From positions 1 to 34,429 of the forward strand of contig CANNFU010000019.1 in NCBI GenBank assembly GCA_947503965.1: DNA of 34,429 nucleotides, in the 5' to 3' direction. Positions 25,916 to 34,253 of this stretch are shown piece by piece. The notes under the pieces were generated by a model. It made no database searches, was not told where the DNA came from, and saw nothing but the letters and a program-made list of their open reading frames with translations. Position numbers and translations under genes: made by a program. Every line of letters starts with the position of its first letter. Position 1 is the first letter of the stretch. This stretch comes from an uncultured Paracoccaceae bacterium. GTDB lineage: Bacteria > Pseudomonadota > Alphaproteobacteria > Rhodobacterales > Rhodobacteraceae.

Positions 25916-26293
25916 ATGACACCAAAGGACGTTGTCCGCGCATTCTGGGGGGCCATGGCAACAAATGATTTTGCTGCGGCCAGTCTATGGCTCGCCCCGG
26001 ATTTCGAAGGATACTGGCCGCAATCGAAAGAGCGTATCTTGGGGCGTGATAACTTTGCAGCCATCAACACCGCCTACCCGGCGGCCGGTCGCTGGCAGTT
26101 TGACGTGCAGGCTATTGTGGCCGAAGGCTGTGTCGTTGTTACGGACGTTGCCATCACAGACGGTGACGTTAACGCACGCGCGATTACGGTTCATACGGTA
26201 CGAGACGGGCTGATCACACATCAGCGCGAATACTGGCCAGACGATTACCCGGCCCCCGCCTGGCGCGCGCAGTGGGTGACAGTCAACGGTTAG
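25916..26293 (+). CDS. NTF2-like (SnoaL-type) protein
   Basis: A 125-residue single-domain protein of the nuclear transport factor 2-like fold. The start DVVRAFWGAMATNDFAAASLWLAPDFEGYWPQ and the strands WQFDVQAIVAEGCVVVTDVAI ... REYWPDDYP are typical. Such proteins may be ketosteroid-isomerase-like enzymes, hydrolases or ligand binders; no specific activity can be assigned. It is divergent from sodB and ends 3 nt from the convergent soxG stop. No signal peptide is visible. Confidence 0.8.
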   Translation: MTPKDVVRAFWGAMATNDFAAASLWLAPDFEGYWPQSKERILGRDNFAAINTAYPAAGRWQFDVQAIVAEGCVVVTDVAITDGDVNARAITVHTVRDGLITHQREYWPDDYPAPAWRAQWVTVNG

Positions 26294-26296
26294 CCA

Positions 26297-26869
26297 TCAC
26301 CCTTCAACGAAATGCCCAACGGCACCAGCTTTCGCACTGGCCGCAAGCAGATCAAACGCATAGCCCGCCACGGATCGAAAACAGATCACGGCGAACGTGT
26401 CCTCGTCGCGCATCCAGAATGCGGCGGCCACTTGCCCCAGCCGCGTGCGCCGGAAATCGCCCGGCCCGAACGTGTCGGGATGCAGATTGACCGGCGCCAG
26501 CTTGGCCATCACCTCGCGTGCGAATTCACCTTCGACATAAAGCAGCGCCCGTGCGTCCGATACGTTCTCGGCCAGATAATGCTTGCCTTTCAACGCCACG
26601 GCGATGCGGGTCAGGTGGTCGTTCACCTCCGCATAGGGCACCAGCAGCAACACCTCGTCCGGTGACATCCAGCAAATGCCTTTGTCACCTTCGCAATGCG
26701 CTTTGCCCGCTTCGGGAAATTTCTGGTCCGTCATATCGGTGCAAACGCGCCGAATCTGTTTGTCTGACAGATCGCCGCGCAATGTGATCATGCCGCGTAG
26801 ACCCGCCTCACGGATTGTGACCTCTCCGGGGGCAACCTTGCCCTGCAAAGCGCTGACAGCATTAGACAT
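26297..26869 (-). CDS. soxG: Sarcosine oxidase gamma subunit
   Basis: A 190-residue subunit of heterotetrameric sarcosine oxidase, which oxidises sarcosine to glycine with formation of methylene-tetrahydrofolate and H2O2. The sequence shows IREAGLRGMITLRGDL, ICWMSPDEVLLLVP, LHPDTFGPGDFRRTRLGQ and FRSVAGYAFDLL, typical of SoxG and related to GcvT-type folds. I chose the ATG at 26869, overlapping soxA by 8 nt, rather than an ORF start 28 codons upstream inside soxA. Last gene of soxDAG. Confidence 0.93.
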   Translation of the reverse strand: MSNAVSALQGKVAPGEVTIREAGLRGMITLRGDLSDKQIRRVCTDMTDQKFPEAGKAHCEGDKGICWMSPDEVLLLVPYAEVNDHLTRIAVALKGKHYLAENVSDARALLYVEGEFAREVMAKLAPVNLHPDTFGPGDFRRTRLGQVAAAFWMRDEDTFAVICFRSVAGYAFDLLAASAKAGAVGHFVEG

Positions 26870-29800
26870 TCTGCTTCTCCCCCTCTTTGTCATAGAACAC
26901 CGGATCGACGATCTTGGCGCGGATCGTCGTGCCATCGACCTTGTTGAATTCAATCACCTCGCCCATGCGATCCGGTCCCTTGTGCACCAGCCCCATCGCG
27001 ATACCCTTTTCCAGCGTGGGTGAATAATAGGTCGAGGTCACGCGCCCTTGCGTGTTGCGCTGGCCGTTCTCATTCGTGCCGGATGCAATGGCATAGGCGC
27101 CATCGGGCAAGACAGATCCATCCTCTGTCTCCAACCCGACCAGCTTCCAGCGGCCAGGGTCGGCCATATGGGAACGCTCATGCGCGCGTTTGCCCAGATA
27201 GTCCTCTTTCTTCTTTGATAGCGCCCATTGCAGGTTCAGATCCTGCGGGATGACCGTGCCGTCGGTTTCGTCCCCGATCATGATGAACCCCTTTTCGGCG
27301 CGCATGATATGCAGCGCCTCGGTCCCGTAAGGCATCACGCCGAACTCTTCACCCGCCTCCAGCAGCGCATCCCAGAACGCGCGGCCCTGCCCGGCAGGAA
27401 CGGCAATTTCATAACTCAGCTCACCGGAAAAGCTGATCCGGAAAACCCGCGCGTCGAAATCCCCGATCCTGCCTTCGGCCCATTGCATGAACGGCAGCAC
27501 CTCGGCCGATACATCCATCCCGCCCAGCTTGCGCAGCACCTTGCGGGCATTCGGGCCGACCACAGCGATCTGCGCGTATTGCTCGGTCACATTGGCGACG
27601 TAGACCTTCCAGTCCCACCATTCGCATTGCAGCCAGTCTTCCATATGGGCATGGATGCGTTCGGCCCCGCCGGTCGTCGTGTGGCAAAGCCAGGTATCCT
27701 CGGCCATGCGCACCACGACACCGTCATCCACCAGGAACCCGTTTTCCGAACACATCAGCCCGTAGCGGCATTTGCCGATGGGTAGGGTCGACATCATGTT
27801 GGTATACATCATGTCCAGGAACTTGCCCGCGTCCGGCCCTTTGACGATCAATTTGCCAAGGGTCGAAGCATCCAACAGGCCAAAGTTTTCGCGTGTGTTC
27901 TTCACCTCGCGGTTCACGGCATCTTCAACACTCTCGCCGGGGCGCAGATAGGCATAGGGTCTGCGCCACTGACCGACCGGTTCATTGTCAGCCCCGTTGT
28001 CATTCGCCCAATCAGAGATCGGAGTTTTGCGGATTGGCTGGAACAGATCATCACGGGCCACACCCGCAATCGACGCCATCGAAATGGGTGTATAGGGCGG
28101 GCGGAACGTGGTTGTGCCGACATTCGGAATGTCATCATTCAGCGATTGAGAAAGGATTGCCAGCCCGTTGATATTGCTCAACTTCCCTTGATCTGTTGCC
28201 ATGCCCAGCGTGGTGTAACGCTTGGCATGCTCGACGCTTTCAAAACCTTCCTGTGCCGCAAGCTGCACGTCCGACACTTTCACATCGTTTTGAAAGTCCA
28301 GCCAGGCCTTTGACCGCAACGCATGGCTGGCACCCTGCGGCATCAGCCAAACAGGTGAAATCGGCCCTTCGGCCGCATCCTGACCCAGTGGCGCCTCTCC
28401 GCCGCGCGTCATATGGCTTGCCGCCTTTGCCGCAGCACGGCCAGCGGCCCAGCCATCGCCCATCACTTCGGCGGTGAACAGATGCCCGTTGGCGGTGCCT
28501 GCGGTGGCCACAAAAGCAGCGCCATCGTGACTGGTCGGCGGGCGTTCGGGATCAGGCCGGAACATCGCCTGTTCGGCGTCCCAGTTCAGCTTGCCGCCGC
28601 AATGGGACCACAGATGCACAACGGGGGACCAACCGCCCGACATGGCGACGCAATCGCAATCGATCTCCTCGATCACGGCGCCTTCGCCTGCCTGCGCGCA
28701 CAGCGCGACACCGGTGACCCGCTTGCCGCCTTTGACCTTTGCGATGCCCTTGCCCGTCTCGATCCGGATGCCGAGCGCGCGCGCCCGATCAATTAGGTCG
28801 CCTTCAACCTGGGTCCGCGCATCGACGATCACCGGCACCTCTAGCCCGGCCTGTTTGAGGGTAATTGCCGTGCGGTAGGCGTCATCGTTATTGGTCACAA
28901 CAACTGTCCGGTCCCCAATAGATGCGCCGTAATTCACAACGTAATCGCGCACGGCGGATGCAAGCAGAACGCCCGGCAGATCATTCGCGGCAAAGGATAA
29001 GGGACGCTCAATCGCGCCAGTCGCTGTGATGATCTGCTTGGCCCGGATGCGCCACAAACGATGGCGCGGCCCCTCCGCATCCGGCGCATGATCAGTCAGC
29101 CGTTCATAGGCAAGTGCGTAACCGTGATCATAGACACCAGCCCCCGTGCAACGCAGACGCATGTCAACATTCTGCATGTTTTCAATCGCCTGCACAGTGC
29201 TGTTGATCCATTCCGGCGCAGGTTGGCCATCAATCTCCGGCGTATCAACCGCAGCGCGCCCGCCCCAATGGGTGGTTTGTTCCATCAATAATACGCGCGC
29301 GCCACGTTCCCCGGCAGCATGGGCCGCAGCCAGACCTGCGATCCCCCCGCCGATAACCAGCACATCCACGTGGGTGTGGAAATGTTCATACGTGTCTTCG
29401 TCACGGTCTTTTGGTGCTTGGCCGAGGCCGGCGGATTTGCGGATGAACGGTTCGTAGACATGTTTCCAGAACGGGCGCGGGAACATGAACATCTTGTAGT
29501 AGAAACCGGCGGGCAAGAACCGCGCCAGCGCGGTGTTGATCGCGCCCACATCAAATTCGAGGGTCGGCCAGTGGTTTTGCGATGTGGCGGTCATACCCTC
29601 GAACAACTCTGTCGTGGTCATCCGTTGATTGGGTTCGAACCGGGCACCCTTGCCAAGGTTCACAAGTCCATTGGGCTCTTCCGCGCCAGAGGCGACAACG
29701 CCACGCGGGCGGTGATATTTGAACGACCGCCCGACCAGCATCTGATCATTCGCCAACAGGGCCGAGGCCAGCGTATCACCTTCGAAACCGCGCAGGTGTT

Positions 29801-29873
29801 TGCCGTTAAAAGTGAATGATACCGCTTTGTTTTTGTTCACCAAACGGCCGTGATCTGCCAGACGGGTGCTCAT
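26862..29873 (-). CDS. soxA: Sarcosine oxidase alpha subunit
   Basis: A 1003-residue subunit with three parts. The N-terminal ferredoxin-like domain (about 10-100) contains FEGDTLASALLANDQ and GRSFKYHRPRGV but no cluster cysteines. A nucleotide-binding domain has GGGIAG (175-180) followed by the acidic end of the strand (LLMEQ), and a second Rossmann part near TVVVTNNDDAYRTA; in this family it binds NAD+. The C-terminal 400 residues form a GcvT-like tetrahydrofolate domain (FLDMMYTNMMSTLPIGKCRYG; RISFSGELSYEIAVP). I chose the ATG at 29873, overlapping soxD in ATGA, over one five codons upstream. Length is usual for the family. Confidence 0.95.
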   Translation of the reverse strand: MSTRLADHGRLVNKNKAVSFTFNGKHLRGFEGDTLASALLANDQMLVGRSFKYHRPRGVVASGAEEPNGLVNLGKGARFEPNQRMTTTELFEGMTATSQNHWPTLEFDVGAINTALARFLPAGFYYKMFMFPRPFWKHVYEPFIRKSAGLGQAPKDRDEDTYEHFHTHVDVLVIGGGIAGLAAAHAAGERGARVLLMEQTTHWGGRAAVDTPEIDGQPAPEWINSTVQAIENMQNVDMRLRCTGAGVYDHGYALAYERLTDHAPDAEGPRHRLWRIRAKQIITATGAIERPLSFAANDLPGVLLASAVRDYVVNYGASIGDRTVVVTNNDDAYRTAITLKQAGLEVPVIVDARTQVEGDLIDRARALGIRIETGKGIAKVKGGKRVTGVALCAQAGEGAVIEEIDCDCVAMSGGWSPVVHLWSHCGGKLNWDAEQAMFRPDPERPPTSHDGAAFVATAGTANGHLFTAEVMGDGWAAGRAAAKAASHMTRGGEAPLGQDAAEGPISPVWLMPQGASHALRSKAWLDFQNDVKVSDVQLAAQEGFESVEHAKRYTTLGMATDQGKLSNINGLAILSQSLNDDIPNVGTTTFRPPYTPISMASIAGVARDDLFQPIRKTPISDWANDNGADNEPVGQWRRPYAYLRPGESVEDAVNREVKNTRENFGLLDASTLGKLIVKGPDAGKFLDMMYTNMMSTLPIGKCRYGLMCSENGFLVDDGVVVRMAEDTWLCHTTTGGAERIHAHMEDWLQCEWWDWKVYVANVTEQYAQIAVVGPNARKVLRKLGGMDVSAEVLPFMQWAEGRIGDFDARVFRISFSGELSYEIAVPAGQGRAFWDALLEAGEEFGVMPYGTEALHIMRAEKGFIMIGDETDGTVIPQDLNLQWALSKKKEDYLGKRAHERSHMADPGRWKLVGLETEDGSVLPDGAYAIASGTNENGQRNTQGRVTSTYYSPTLEKGIAMGLVHKGPDRMGEVIEFNKVDGTTIRAKIVDPVFYDKEGEKQNV

Positions 29874-30199
29874 TTGAACATCCCCCATGACCAGCCGGGG
29901 CGCTTGCCGGATATCTTGTCCCTGATCTCTTGCGGGGGTTCCAACGTCTGGGCCGGATAGGTGCCGAACACCTCAAGCGTATTGGTGCAGCGGGCGGCGT
30001 GGAACCACTTGCCACATCCATAGACATGACGCCAGCGTTCGAAATGTACGCCTTTGGGGTTTTCGCGCAGGAACAGGTAGTCCTCGAAATCCTCATCCGA
30101 TGATCCGGGGCCTTCGCGCTTCAGATGCGCCTGACCGCCGGCGTGCAGATCGGTTTCGTCGACATCCATGCCGCAATAGGGGCAATGCAGGATCAGCAT
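29870..30199 (-). CDS. soxD: Sarcosine oxidase delta subunit
   Basis: A 109-residue zinc-binding subunit. The ligands match the family pattern: Cys6 and Cys9 in HCPYCG, His58 and Cys62 in WRHVYGCGKWFH. The aromatic motif VYGCGKWFHAARC and the end WSWGMFK are typical. The frame is open 27 codons further upstream, but that region carries the 11-bp repeats, and the ATG at 30199 gives the conserved N-terminus with GGTG before it. It leads soxA and soxG, and must have its own promoter because a terminator lies upstream at 30279-30310. Confidence 0.94.
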   Translation of the reverse strand: MLILHCPYCGMDVDETDLHAGGQAHLKREGPGSSDEDFEDYLFLRENPKGVHFERWRHVYGCGKWFHAARCTNTLEVFGTYPAQTLEPPQEIRDKISGKRPGWSWGMFK

Positions 30200-30226
30200 G
30201 GGGCACCTTTGATTTTTGATGTATGT

Positions 30227-30259
30227 TTTGCGTACAGATTGCGTACAGAAGCTGTACAT
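30227..30259 (-). repeat. Three 11-bp direct repeats upstream of soxDAG, operator candidate
   Basis: Minus-strand units ATGTACAGCTT (30259-30249), CTGTACGCAAT (30248-30238) and CTGTACGCAAA (30237-30227) follow one another with exact 11-bp period, all sharing TGTAC; the next 11 bp (ACATACATCAA) carries a weaker form. The array starts 28 bp before the soxD ATG. Direct repeats one helical turn apart are the usual binding pattern of OmpR/PhoB-type response regulators. Confidence 0.6.
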
Positions 30260-30278
30260 AAAGATGCCCACCGCACAC

Positions 30279-30310
30279 AAAAGGCGGCCGCATCGCTGCG
30301 CCCGCCTTTC
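30279..30310 (-). terminator. Terminator after the 68-aa membrane protein gene
   Basis: Minus strand: AAGGCGGGCGCA and TGCGGCCGCCTT pair with one mismatch around a 4-nt loop, followed by TTTTG. It lies about 20 nt after the 68-residue gene and separates it from the soxDAG promoter region. The near-symmetric A and T flanks could allow termination on the plus strand as well. Confidence 0.75.
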
Positions 30311-30328
30311 GCTGTTGGGTGAGTGGTC

Positions 30329-30535
30329 TTATTCCGTGACTGGGACCGCAGGTGCTGTTTCTTCAAGCGCGGGTGCTGCGCCGTCTGTTGCACCAACTGT
30401 TGCAGGGTCTGCGTTTGGATCAACCGAGCCGCCCGCAAAAAGCGCGTAGAGTAGTACCAGCACAACGATAACAGCCGCCACGAGGAAGCCGATGCCGCTG
30501 CCGCTACTGGTCTTCGATTGGGTATAGTCATCCAT
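30329..30535 (-). CDS. Small single-pass membrane protein (68 aa) inside the sox locus
   Basis: A 68-residue protein with a short polar N-terminus (DDYTQSKTSSGSG), one helix (about 15-34, IGFLVAAVIVVLVLLYALF) and an acidic Pro/Ala-rich tail of about 33 residues. By the positive-inside rule the orientation is unclear. The start is well supported by AGGAGG upstream, and a terminator follows at 30279-30310, so it is an independent gene. No family recognised; function unknown. It lies between soxB and soxD on the same strand. Confidence 0.75.
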   Translation of the reverse strand: MDDYTQSKTSSGSGIGFLVAAVIVVLVLLYALFAGGSVDPNADPATVGATDGAAPALEETAPAVPVTE

Positions 30536-30717
30536 GGTGCGTCCTCCTTTTCAGACCTCTGCATCAAAGCAGACAATCGGGAAAGTGAAACATAAGCGGA
30601 AATCCCCGGCATATATGAGCAATGCTTGGCCCAATATGGCCCCGCCCATCGGCCAAGCGTTGCCGCCGCCCTTGTAATCGGGTTCTTTCGTGCCGTGTCG
30701 TTTGCTAGGTGTGGGCT

Positions 30718-30873
30718 ATGGAACTGATATTGATCATTGCAGGTGGTATGCTGAGCACCGCGATTATCTTTATGATAATCGACCGCGTGCGGGGTGAGTT
30801 CCCGGATGACGACGACGCCTTCGCGCCCGGCGATTTTCATGAACGTTTCCCGGATCGCAGAAACCGCGACTAG
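30718..30873 (+). CDS. Small membrane protein (51 aa), opposite strand to sox genes
   Basis: A frame of 51 codons from ATG at 30718 to TAG at 30873. It encodes an N-terminal hydrophobic helix (about 2-21, ELILIIAGGMLSTAIIFMII) followed by a charged tail with PDDDD and an Arg/Asp-rich end. AGGT 7 nt before the ATG supports translation. It is convergent with the soxB end (26 bp apart) and divergent from the 68-residue gene. No family recognised. The interval 30536-30717 holds their divergent leaders; no clear promoter was found in it. Confidence 0.5.
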   Translation: MELILIIAGGMLSTAIIFMIIDRVRGEFPDDDDAFAPGDFHERFPDRRNRD

Positions 30874-30899
30874 GCCCGGATTGGCGATGAGGTTGTACA

Positions 30900-32144
30900 T
30901 CAATGAGCCACCCCTGCCGCGACGCTTTCATCAATAAACTTGCCCTCGCGGAAGCGGAACATACTGAACTCATCTGTCAGGGGTGATTGCCCCTTGGCCA
31001 TCAGTTCGGCCATCGCCCAGCCTGATCCGGGGATCGCCTTGAACCCGCCGGTGCCCCAGCCGCAATTGACGAACACACCTTCAACCGGGGTTTTTGACAG
31101 GATCGGTGACCGGTCGCCGGTCACATCGACAATACCGCCCCATTGCCGCAGCATCTTGAGCCGGGAAATCATCGGGAACGTCTCAATCAGGGCGCGCACG
31201 GTTTCCTCGATATGATGAAACGACCCGCGCTGGGTGTAGTTGTTGTAGCCGTCCGTGCCCCCACCAATCACCATCTCGCCCTTGTCGGATTGCGACATGT
31301 AGCCATGCACGGTGTTGGCCATCACGACCACATCCATGCAAGGCTTGATTGGCTCTGACACCAGCGCCTGCAGGGCCACGCTTTCGATCGGCAGCCGGAA
31401 ACCGGCCATCTGCGCCAGCACGCCCGAATGGCCAGCCACGACAATTCCCAGTTTGTCGCAATCAATCGGACCTTTTGTGGTGTCGACGCCGGTGACCTTG
31501 CCGTTTTCTTCGCGGATGCCCTGCACTTCGCATTGCTGGATCACGTCCATACCCATATCCGAACAGGCGCGGGCATAGCCCCAGGCGACGGCATCATGGC
31601 GGGCGGTGCCGCCGCGCGCCTGCCACAGCCCGCCCAGAACTGGGTAGCGCGGGCCGCTGATATTCATGATCGGGCACAGTTCCTTGACCCGCTCCGGCCC
31701 GATCCATTCGGTCGTGACCCCTTGCAGCGCATTGGCATGGGCGGTGCGTTTATACCCGCGCACCTCGTGCTGCGTCTGGGCCAGCATGATCACCCCGCGC
31801 GGGCTGAACATGACATTATAGTTCAAATCCTGGCTCATCGTTTCATACAGGCTGCGGGATTTTTCGTAGATCGCGGCAGAAGGGTCCTGCAAATAGTTGG
31901 AGCGGATAATCGTGGTGTTCCGGCCAGTATTGCCGCCGCCCAGCCAGCCCTTTTCCAGGATCGCAACATTGGTGATCCCGAAATTCTTGCTCAGATAATA
32001 CGCTGTCGCCAGTCCATGGCCACCAGCGCCCACGATGATCACATCGTATTTCTTTTTCGGTTCACGCTTGGCCCAGGCCCGATCCCAGCCGGTGTGCTGG
32101 CGCATCGCTTCGCGGGCGATGGCAAAGGCAGAATAACGTTTCAT
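30900..32144 (-). CDS. soxB: Sarcosine oxidase beta subunit
   Basis: The 414-residue flavoprotein subunit where sarcosine is oxidised. Near the N-terminus is the FAD motif VIIVGAGGHGLATAYYLSKN (35-53) with acidic strand end ILEKGW and the signature GGGNTGRNTTIIRSNYL. His183 in GTARHDAVAWGY corresponds to the histidine that carries covalent FMN in characterised SoxB. C-terminal region: VNCGWGTGGFKAIPGSGW. I chose the ATG at 32144, giving the standard MKRYSAFAIAREA beginning, rather than the long frame reaching 32567. It is separated from soxDAG by about 700 bp. Confidence 0.95.
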   Translation of the reverse strand: MKRYSAFAIAREAMRQHTGWDRAWAKREPKKKYDVIIVGAGGHGLATAYYLSKNFGITNVAILEKGWLGGGNTGRNTTIIRSNYLQDPSAAIYEKSRSLYETMSQDLNYNVMFSPRGVIMLAQTQHEVRGYKRTAHANALQGVTTEWIGPERVKELCPIMNISGPRYPVLGGLWQARGGTARHDAVAWGYARACSDMGMDVIQQCEVQGIREENGKVTGVDTTKGPIDCDKLGIVVAGHSGVLAQMAGFRLPIESVALQALVSEPIKPCMDVVVMANTVHGYMSQSDKGEMVIGGGTDGYNNYTQRGSFHHIEETVRALIETFPMISRLKMLRQWGGIVDVTGDRSPILSKTPVEGVFVNCGWGTGGFKAIPGSGWAMAELMAKGQSPLTDEFSMFRFREGKFIDESVAAGVAH

Positions 32145-32185
32145 CGGTTCCAAGAATCCCTGACTGGCCTGTGGCTGCGCCTTGC

Positions 32186-32213
32186 ATCTTATCTGGACCC
32201 TTCGGATCGCCAA
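32186..32213 (-). promoter_or_regulatory. Possible promoter for soxB
   Basis: Minus strand: TTGGCG (32213-32208), 16 bp, TAAGAT (32191-32186), about 42 bp before soxB. The 203-bp gap to the divergent ccmI holds no other signal that I can support. Confidence 0.3.
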
Positions 32214-32347
32214 GAGGATACTGCCAGCGGCGTCTGGATCACGTTTTACGACATGGGCAGGGCGGATGGAATTGGCACCGTGTCGCAGGCCCTTTTCAGC
32301 GGCGATGCGGAAGGTTATGTGACCTCCCATAGGACGCGCGGGGACCC

Positions 32348-33541
32348 ATGACTTTCTGGCTGGTTTGCATTGTTTTGACATTGGTCGTGGCGGCCATGAT
32401 CGTGGCACCATTGCTGCGCCCTGCCCCGGCGGCGACTGAAAACCCCGATGTCGTGGTTTACAAGGCGCAATTGGCTGAAATTGATCGCGACCTCGAACGC
32501 GAGTTGCTGGACCCCGATGAGGCAGAGCGCGCGCGGACCGAAGTGGCCCGCCGCCTGCTGGCCGCAAACAAGGCGGTAACGACCCCGAACAAGGGCGGCG
32601 GTGGCTTTGTGGTCCCTGCCCTGATCAGCGCAATTGTTCTGGGGATCAGTTTTTATGTCTACCGATCCATCGGCGCCCCCGGCTATCCCGACATGCCGCT
32701 GCAGGCACGGCTGGACGCCAGCGCCGAGATGCGCGAAAACCGCCCGTCGCAAGCGGCGTTAGAGGCTGCGGCCCCTGTCCCGCCTGCGGTGGAAGTCCCC
32801 GATGATTATCGCGATGCAATCGAACAGTTGCGTGTGATAGCCCCGACCCGGCCCGATGATCTTGAGGCGTGGTCGCGGCTGGCCTATCACGAGGTTGAAC
32901 TGCGGAATTACGCAGGTGCGGTCGCCGCACAGACCCGTGTTATCGCGATCAAGGGTGACGCCGCCGAATTGCTGGATCGTCAACGCCTGCTGGATCTGAT
33001 GGTTGTCGCGGCTGGTGGGTTCGTGTCGCCGGAAGCAGAGGATGTGATCAACACAATCCTGCGTCTCGACGAAGGCAACATCGCCGCGCGGTTCTATCTG
33101 GGCACGCTCTATAACCAGACCGACCGTCCTGATCTGGCGCTGCGGTTATGGCGTGATCTGGTGGAAACGGGTGATCCGAACAACTTCCACGTTGCCAGCG
33201 CCCGTGCGCAGATCAGCGATGCAGCCTTCCGTGCCGGTGTGGAATACGCACTACCCGAAACGCGCGGGCCGTCCTTTGCGCAGATGGATGCCGCATCGGA
33301 TCTGTCACCCGAAGAACAGCAGGCGATGATCGGCAACATGGTCGCAGGCCTTGCCAACCGCCTGGCGACCGAAGGCGGCCCGGCGCAGGACTGGGCCCGG
33401 CTGATCCGGGCCTATGGCGTACTGGGCGATCAGGACGCGGCGCGCACGGTCTGGACCGAAGCGCAGCAGGTGTTCGTCAGTTCGATGCGCAGCATGGAGA
33501 TTTTGACCAATGCAGCCCGTGACGCGGGCGTGCTGGAATGA
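32348..33541 (+). CDS. ccmI: CcmI apocytochrome c chaperone
   Basis: A 397-residue membrane protein of the cytochrome c maturation pathway that holds apocytochrome C-termini for haem ligation. Two N-terminal helices (about 2-22 and 87-107) enclose a cytoplasmic loop with [34 protein letters not shown], the CcmI-1 signature. The periplasmic part carries TPR units ([45 protein letters not shown]). It is far from the ccmABCDG genes at the left of the window and heads a small operon with ruvX. Length is normal. Confidence 0.93.
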   Translation: MTFWLVCIVLTLVVAAMIVAPLLRPAPAATENPDVVVYKAQLAEIDRDLERELLDPDEAERARTEVARRLLAANKAVTTPNKGGGGFVVPALISAIVLGISFYVYRSIGAPGYPDMPLQARLDASAEMRENRPSQAALEAAAPVPPAVEVPDDYRDAIEQLRVIAPTRPDDLEAWSRLAYHEVELRNYAGAVAAQTRVIAIKGDAAELLDRQRLLDLMVVAAGGFVSPEAEDVINTILRLDEGNIAARFYLGTLYNQTDRPDLALRLWRDLVETGDPNNFHVASARAQISDAAFRAGVEYALPETRGPSFAQMDAASDLSPEEQQAMIGNMVAGLANRLATEGGPAQDWARLIRAYGVLGDQDAARTVWTEAQQVFVSSMRSMEILTNAARDAGVLE

Positions 33542-34014
33542 TCTGCGCCACACCAGAGGCCTTCAACGATGCGATACCGAACATGGGGGCGATTGCCGGG
33601 CTTGATCTGGGGACAGTGACGATTGGTGTGGCGGTGTCGGACGCGATGCGGTCTGTCGCCACCCCGCTTGAGACGATCAAGCGCAAGAAATTTGGGCTCG
33701 ACGCCGCCAGGCTTTTGGAGATTTCGACAAACCGCCTGATCGCAGGCTTTGTGCTGGGCCTTCCGATGAACATGGACGGGTCCGAAGGGCCGCGTTGTCA
33801 GGCGACACGGGCATTCGCCCGCAATCTGGAGAAACTGACGCCGCTGCCGATCGTATTCTGGGATGAGCGTCTGTCCACAGTGGCCGCCGAACGCGCCTTG
33901 ATTGAGGCGGATACGTCACGCAAACGTCGCGCAGAGGTGATCGACCATGTTGCGGCTGGGTATATCCTGCAAGGCATGCTAGATCGGCTGGCACATATAA
34001 GGACGCGCGCATGA
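33538..34014 (+). CDS. ruvX: Holliday junction resolvase-like protein RuvX/YqgF
   Basis: A 158-residue RNase H-fold protein. Motifs: [45 protein letters not shown] and [11 protein letters not shown], which supply the acidic residues of the YqgF active site. The E. coli relative processes the 5' end of pre-16S rRNA; a resolvase role is also proposed. It starts inside ccmI (ATGA overlap) and ends overlapping the DUF1289 gene in ATGA. The N-terminus is about 15 residues longer than in many relatives, so a later start is possible. Confidence 0.92.
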   Translation: MICATPEAFNDAIPNMGAIAGLDLGTVTIGVAVSDAMRSVATPLETIKRKKFGLDAARLLEISTNRLIAGFVLGLPMNMDGSEGPRCQATRAFARNLEKLTPLPIVFWDERLSTVAAERALIEADTSRKRRAEVIDHVAAGYILQGMLDRLAHIRTRA

Positions 34015-34253
34015 GCAAACCAGAAAACACCGACCACATCTGGGCGCGCGCCGAGATCGAAAGCCCCTGCGTCAAGATCTGCGTAATTGAACCCAAAAGC
34101 CGGCTGTGCACAGGCTGTCTGCGATCCATCGACGAGATCAGCGCATGGTCCCGCATGACACCCGAAGCGCGATCCGAGGTGATGGCCGCGCTGCCCAGCC
34201 GCGCCGGTCAGATCACCAAACGACGCGGCGGACGGGCAGCGCGGTTGAAGTAG
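34011..34253 (+). CDS. DUF1289 family small cysteine-rich protein
   Basis: An 80-residue protein with the family pattern [11 protein letters not shown] ... [17 protein letters not shown]: four cysteines in CxxxC and CxxC pairs that could bind zinc or an Fe-S cluster, then a basic C-terminus ([11 protein letters not shown]). Function is not established. Translation is likely coupled to ruvX through the ATGA overlap. Confidence 0.9.
   Translation: MSKPENTDHIWARAEIESPCVKICVIEPKSRLCTGCLRSIDEISAWSRMTPEARSEVMAALPSRAGQITKRRGGRAARLK

Noticed and set aside
29631..29650. GGTTCGAACC string suggesting a tRNA T-loop
   Set aside because: It is within the conserved soxA coding sequence and no cloverleaf can be formed around it.
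31428..32351. 307-codon plus-strand frame opposite soxB
   Set aside because: Antisense to the well-conserved soxB flavin domain; no recognisable protein family.
32145..32567. N-terminal extension of the soxB frame by 141 codons
   Set aside because: It overlaps ccmI on the opposite strand, lacks SoxB-like sequence, and the family starts at MKRYSAF.
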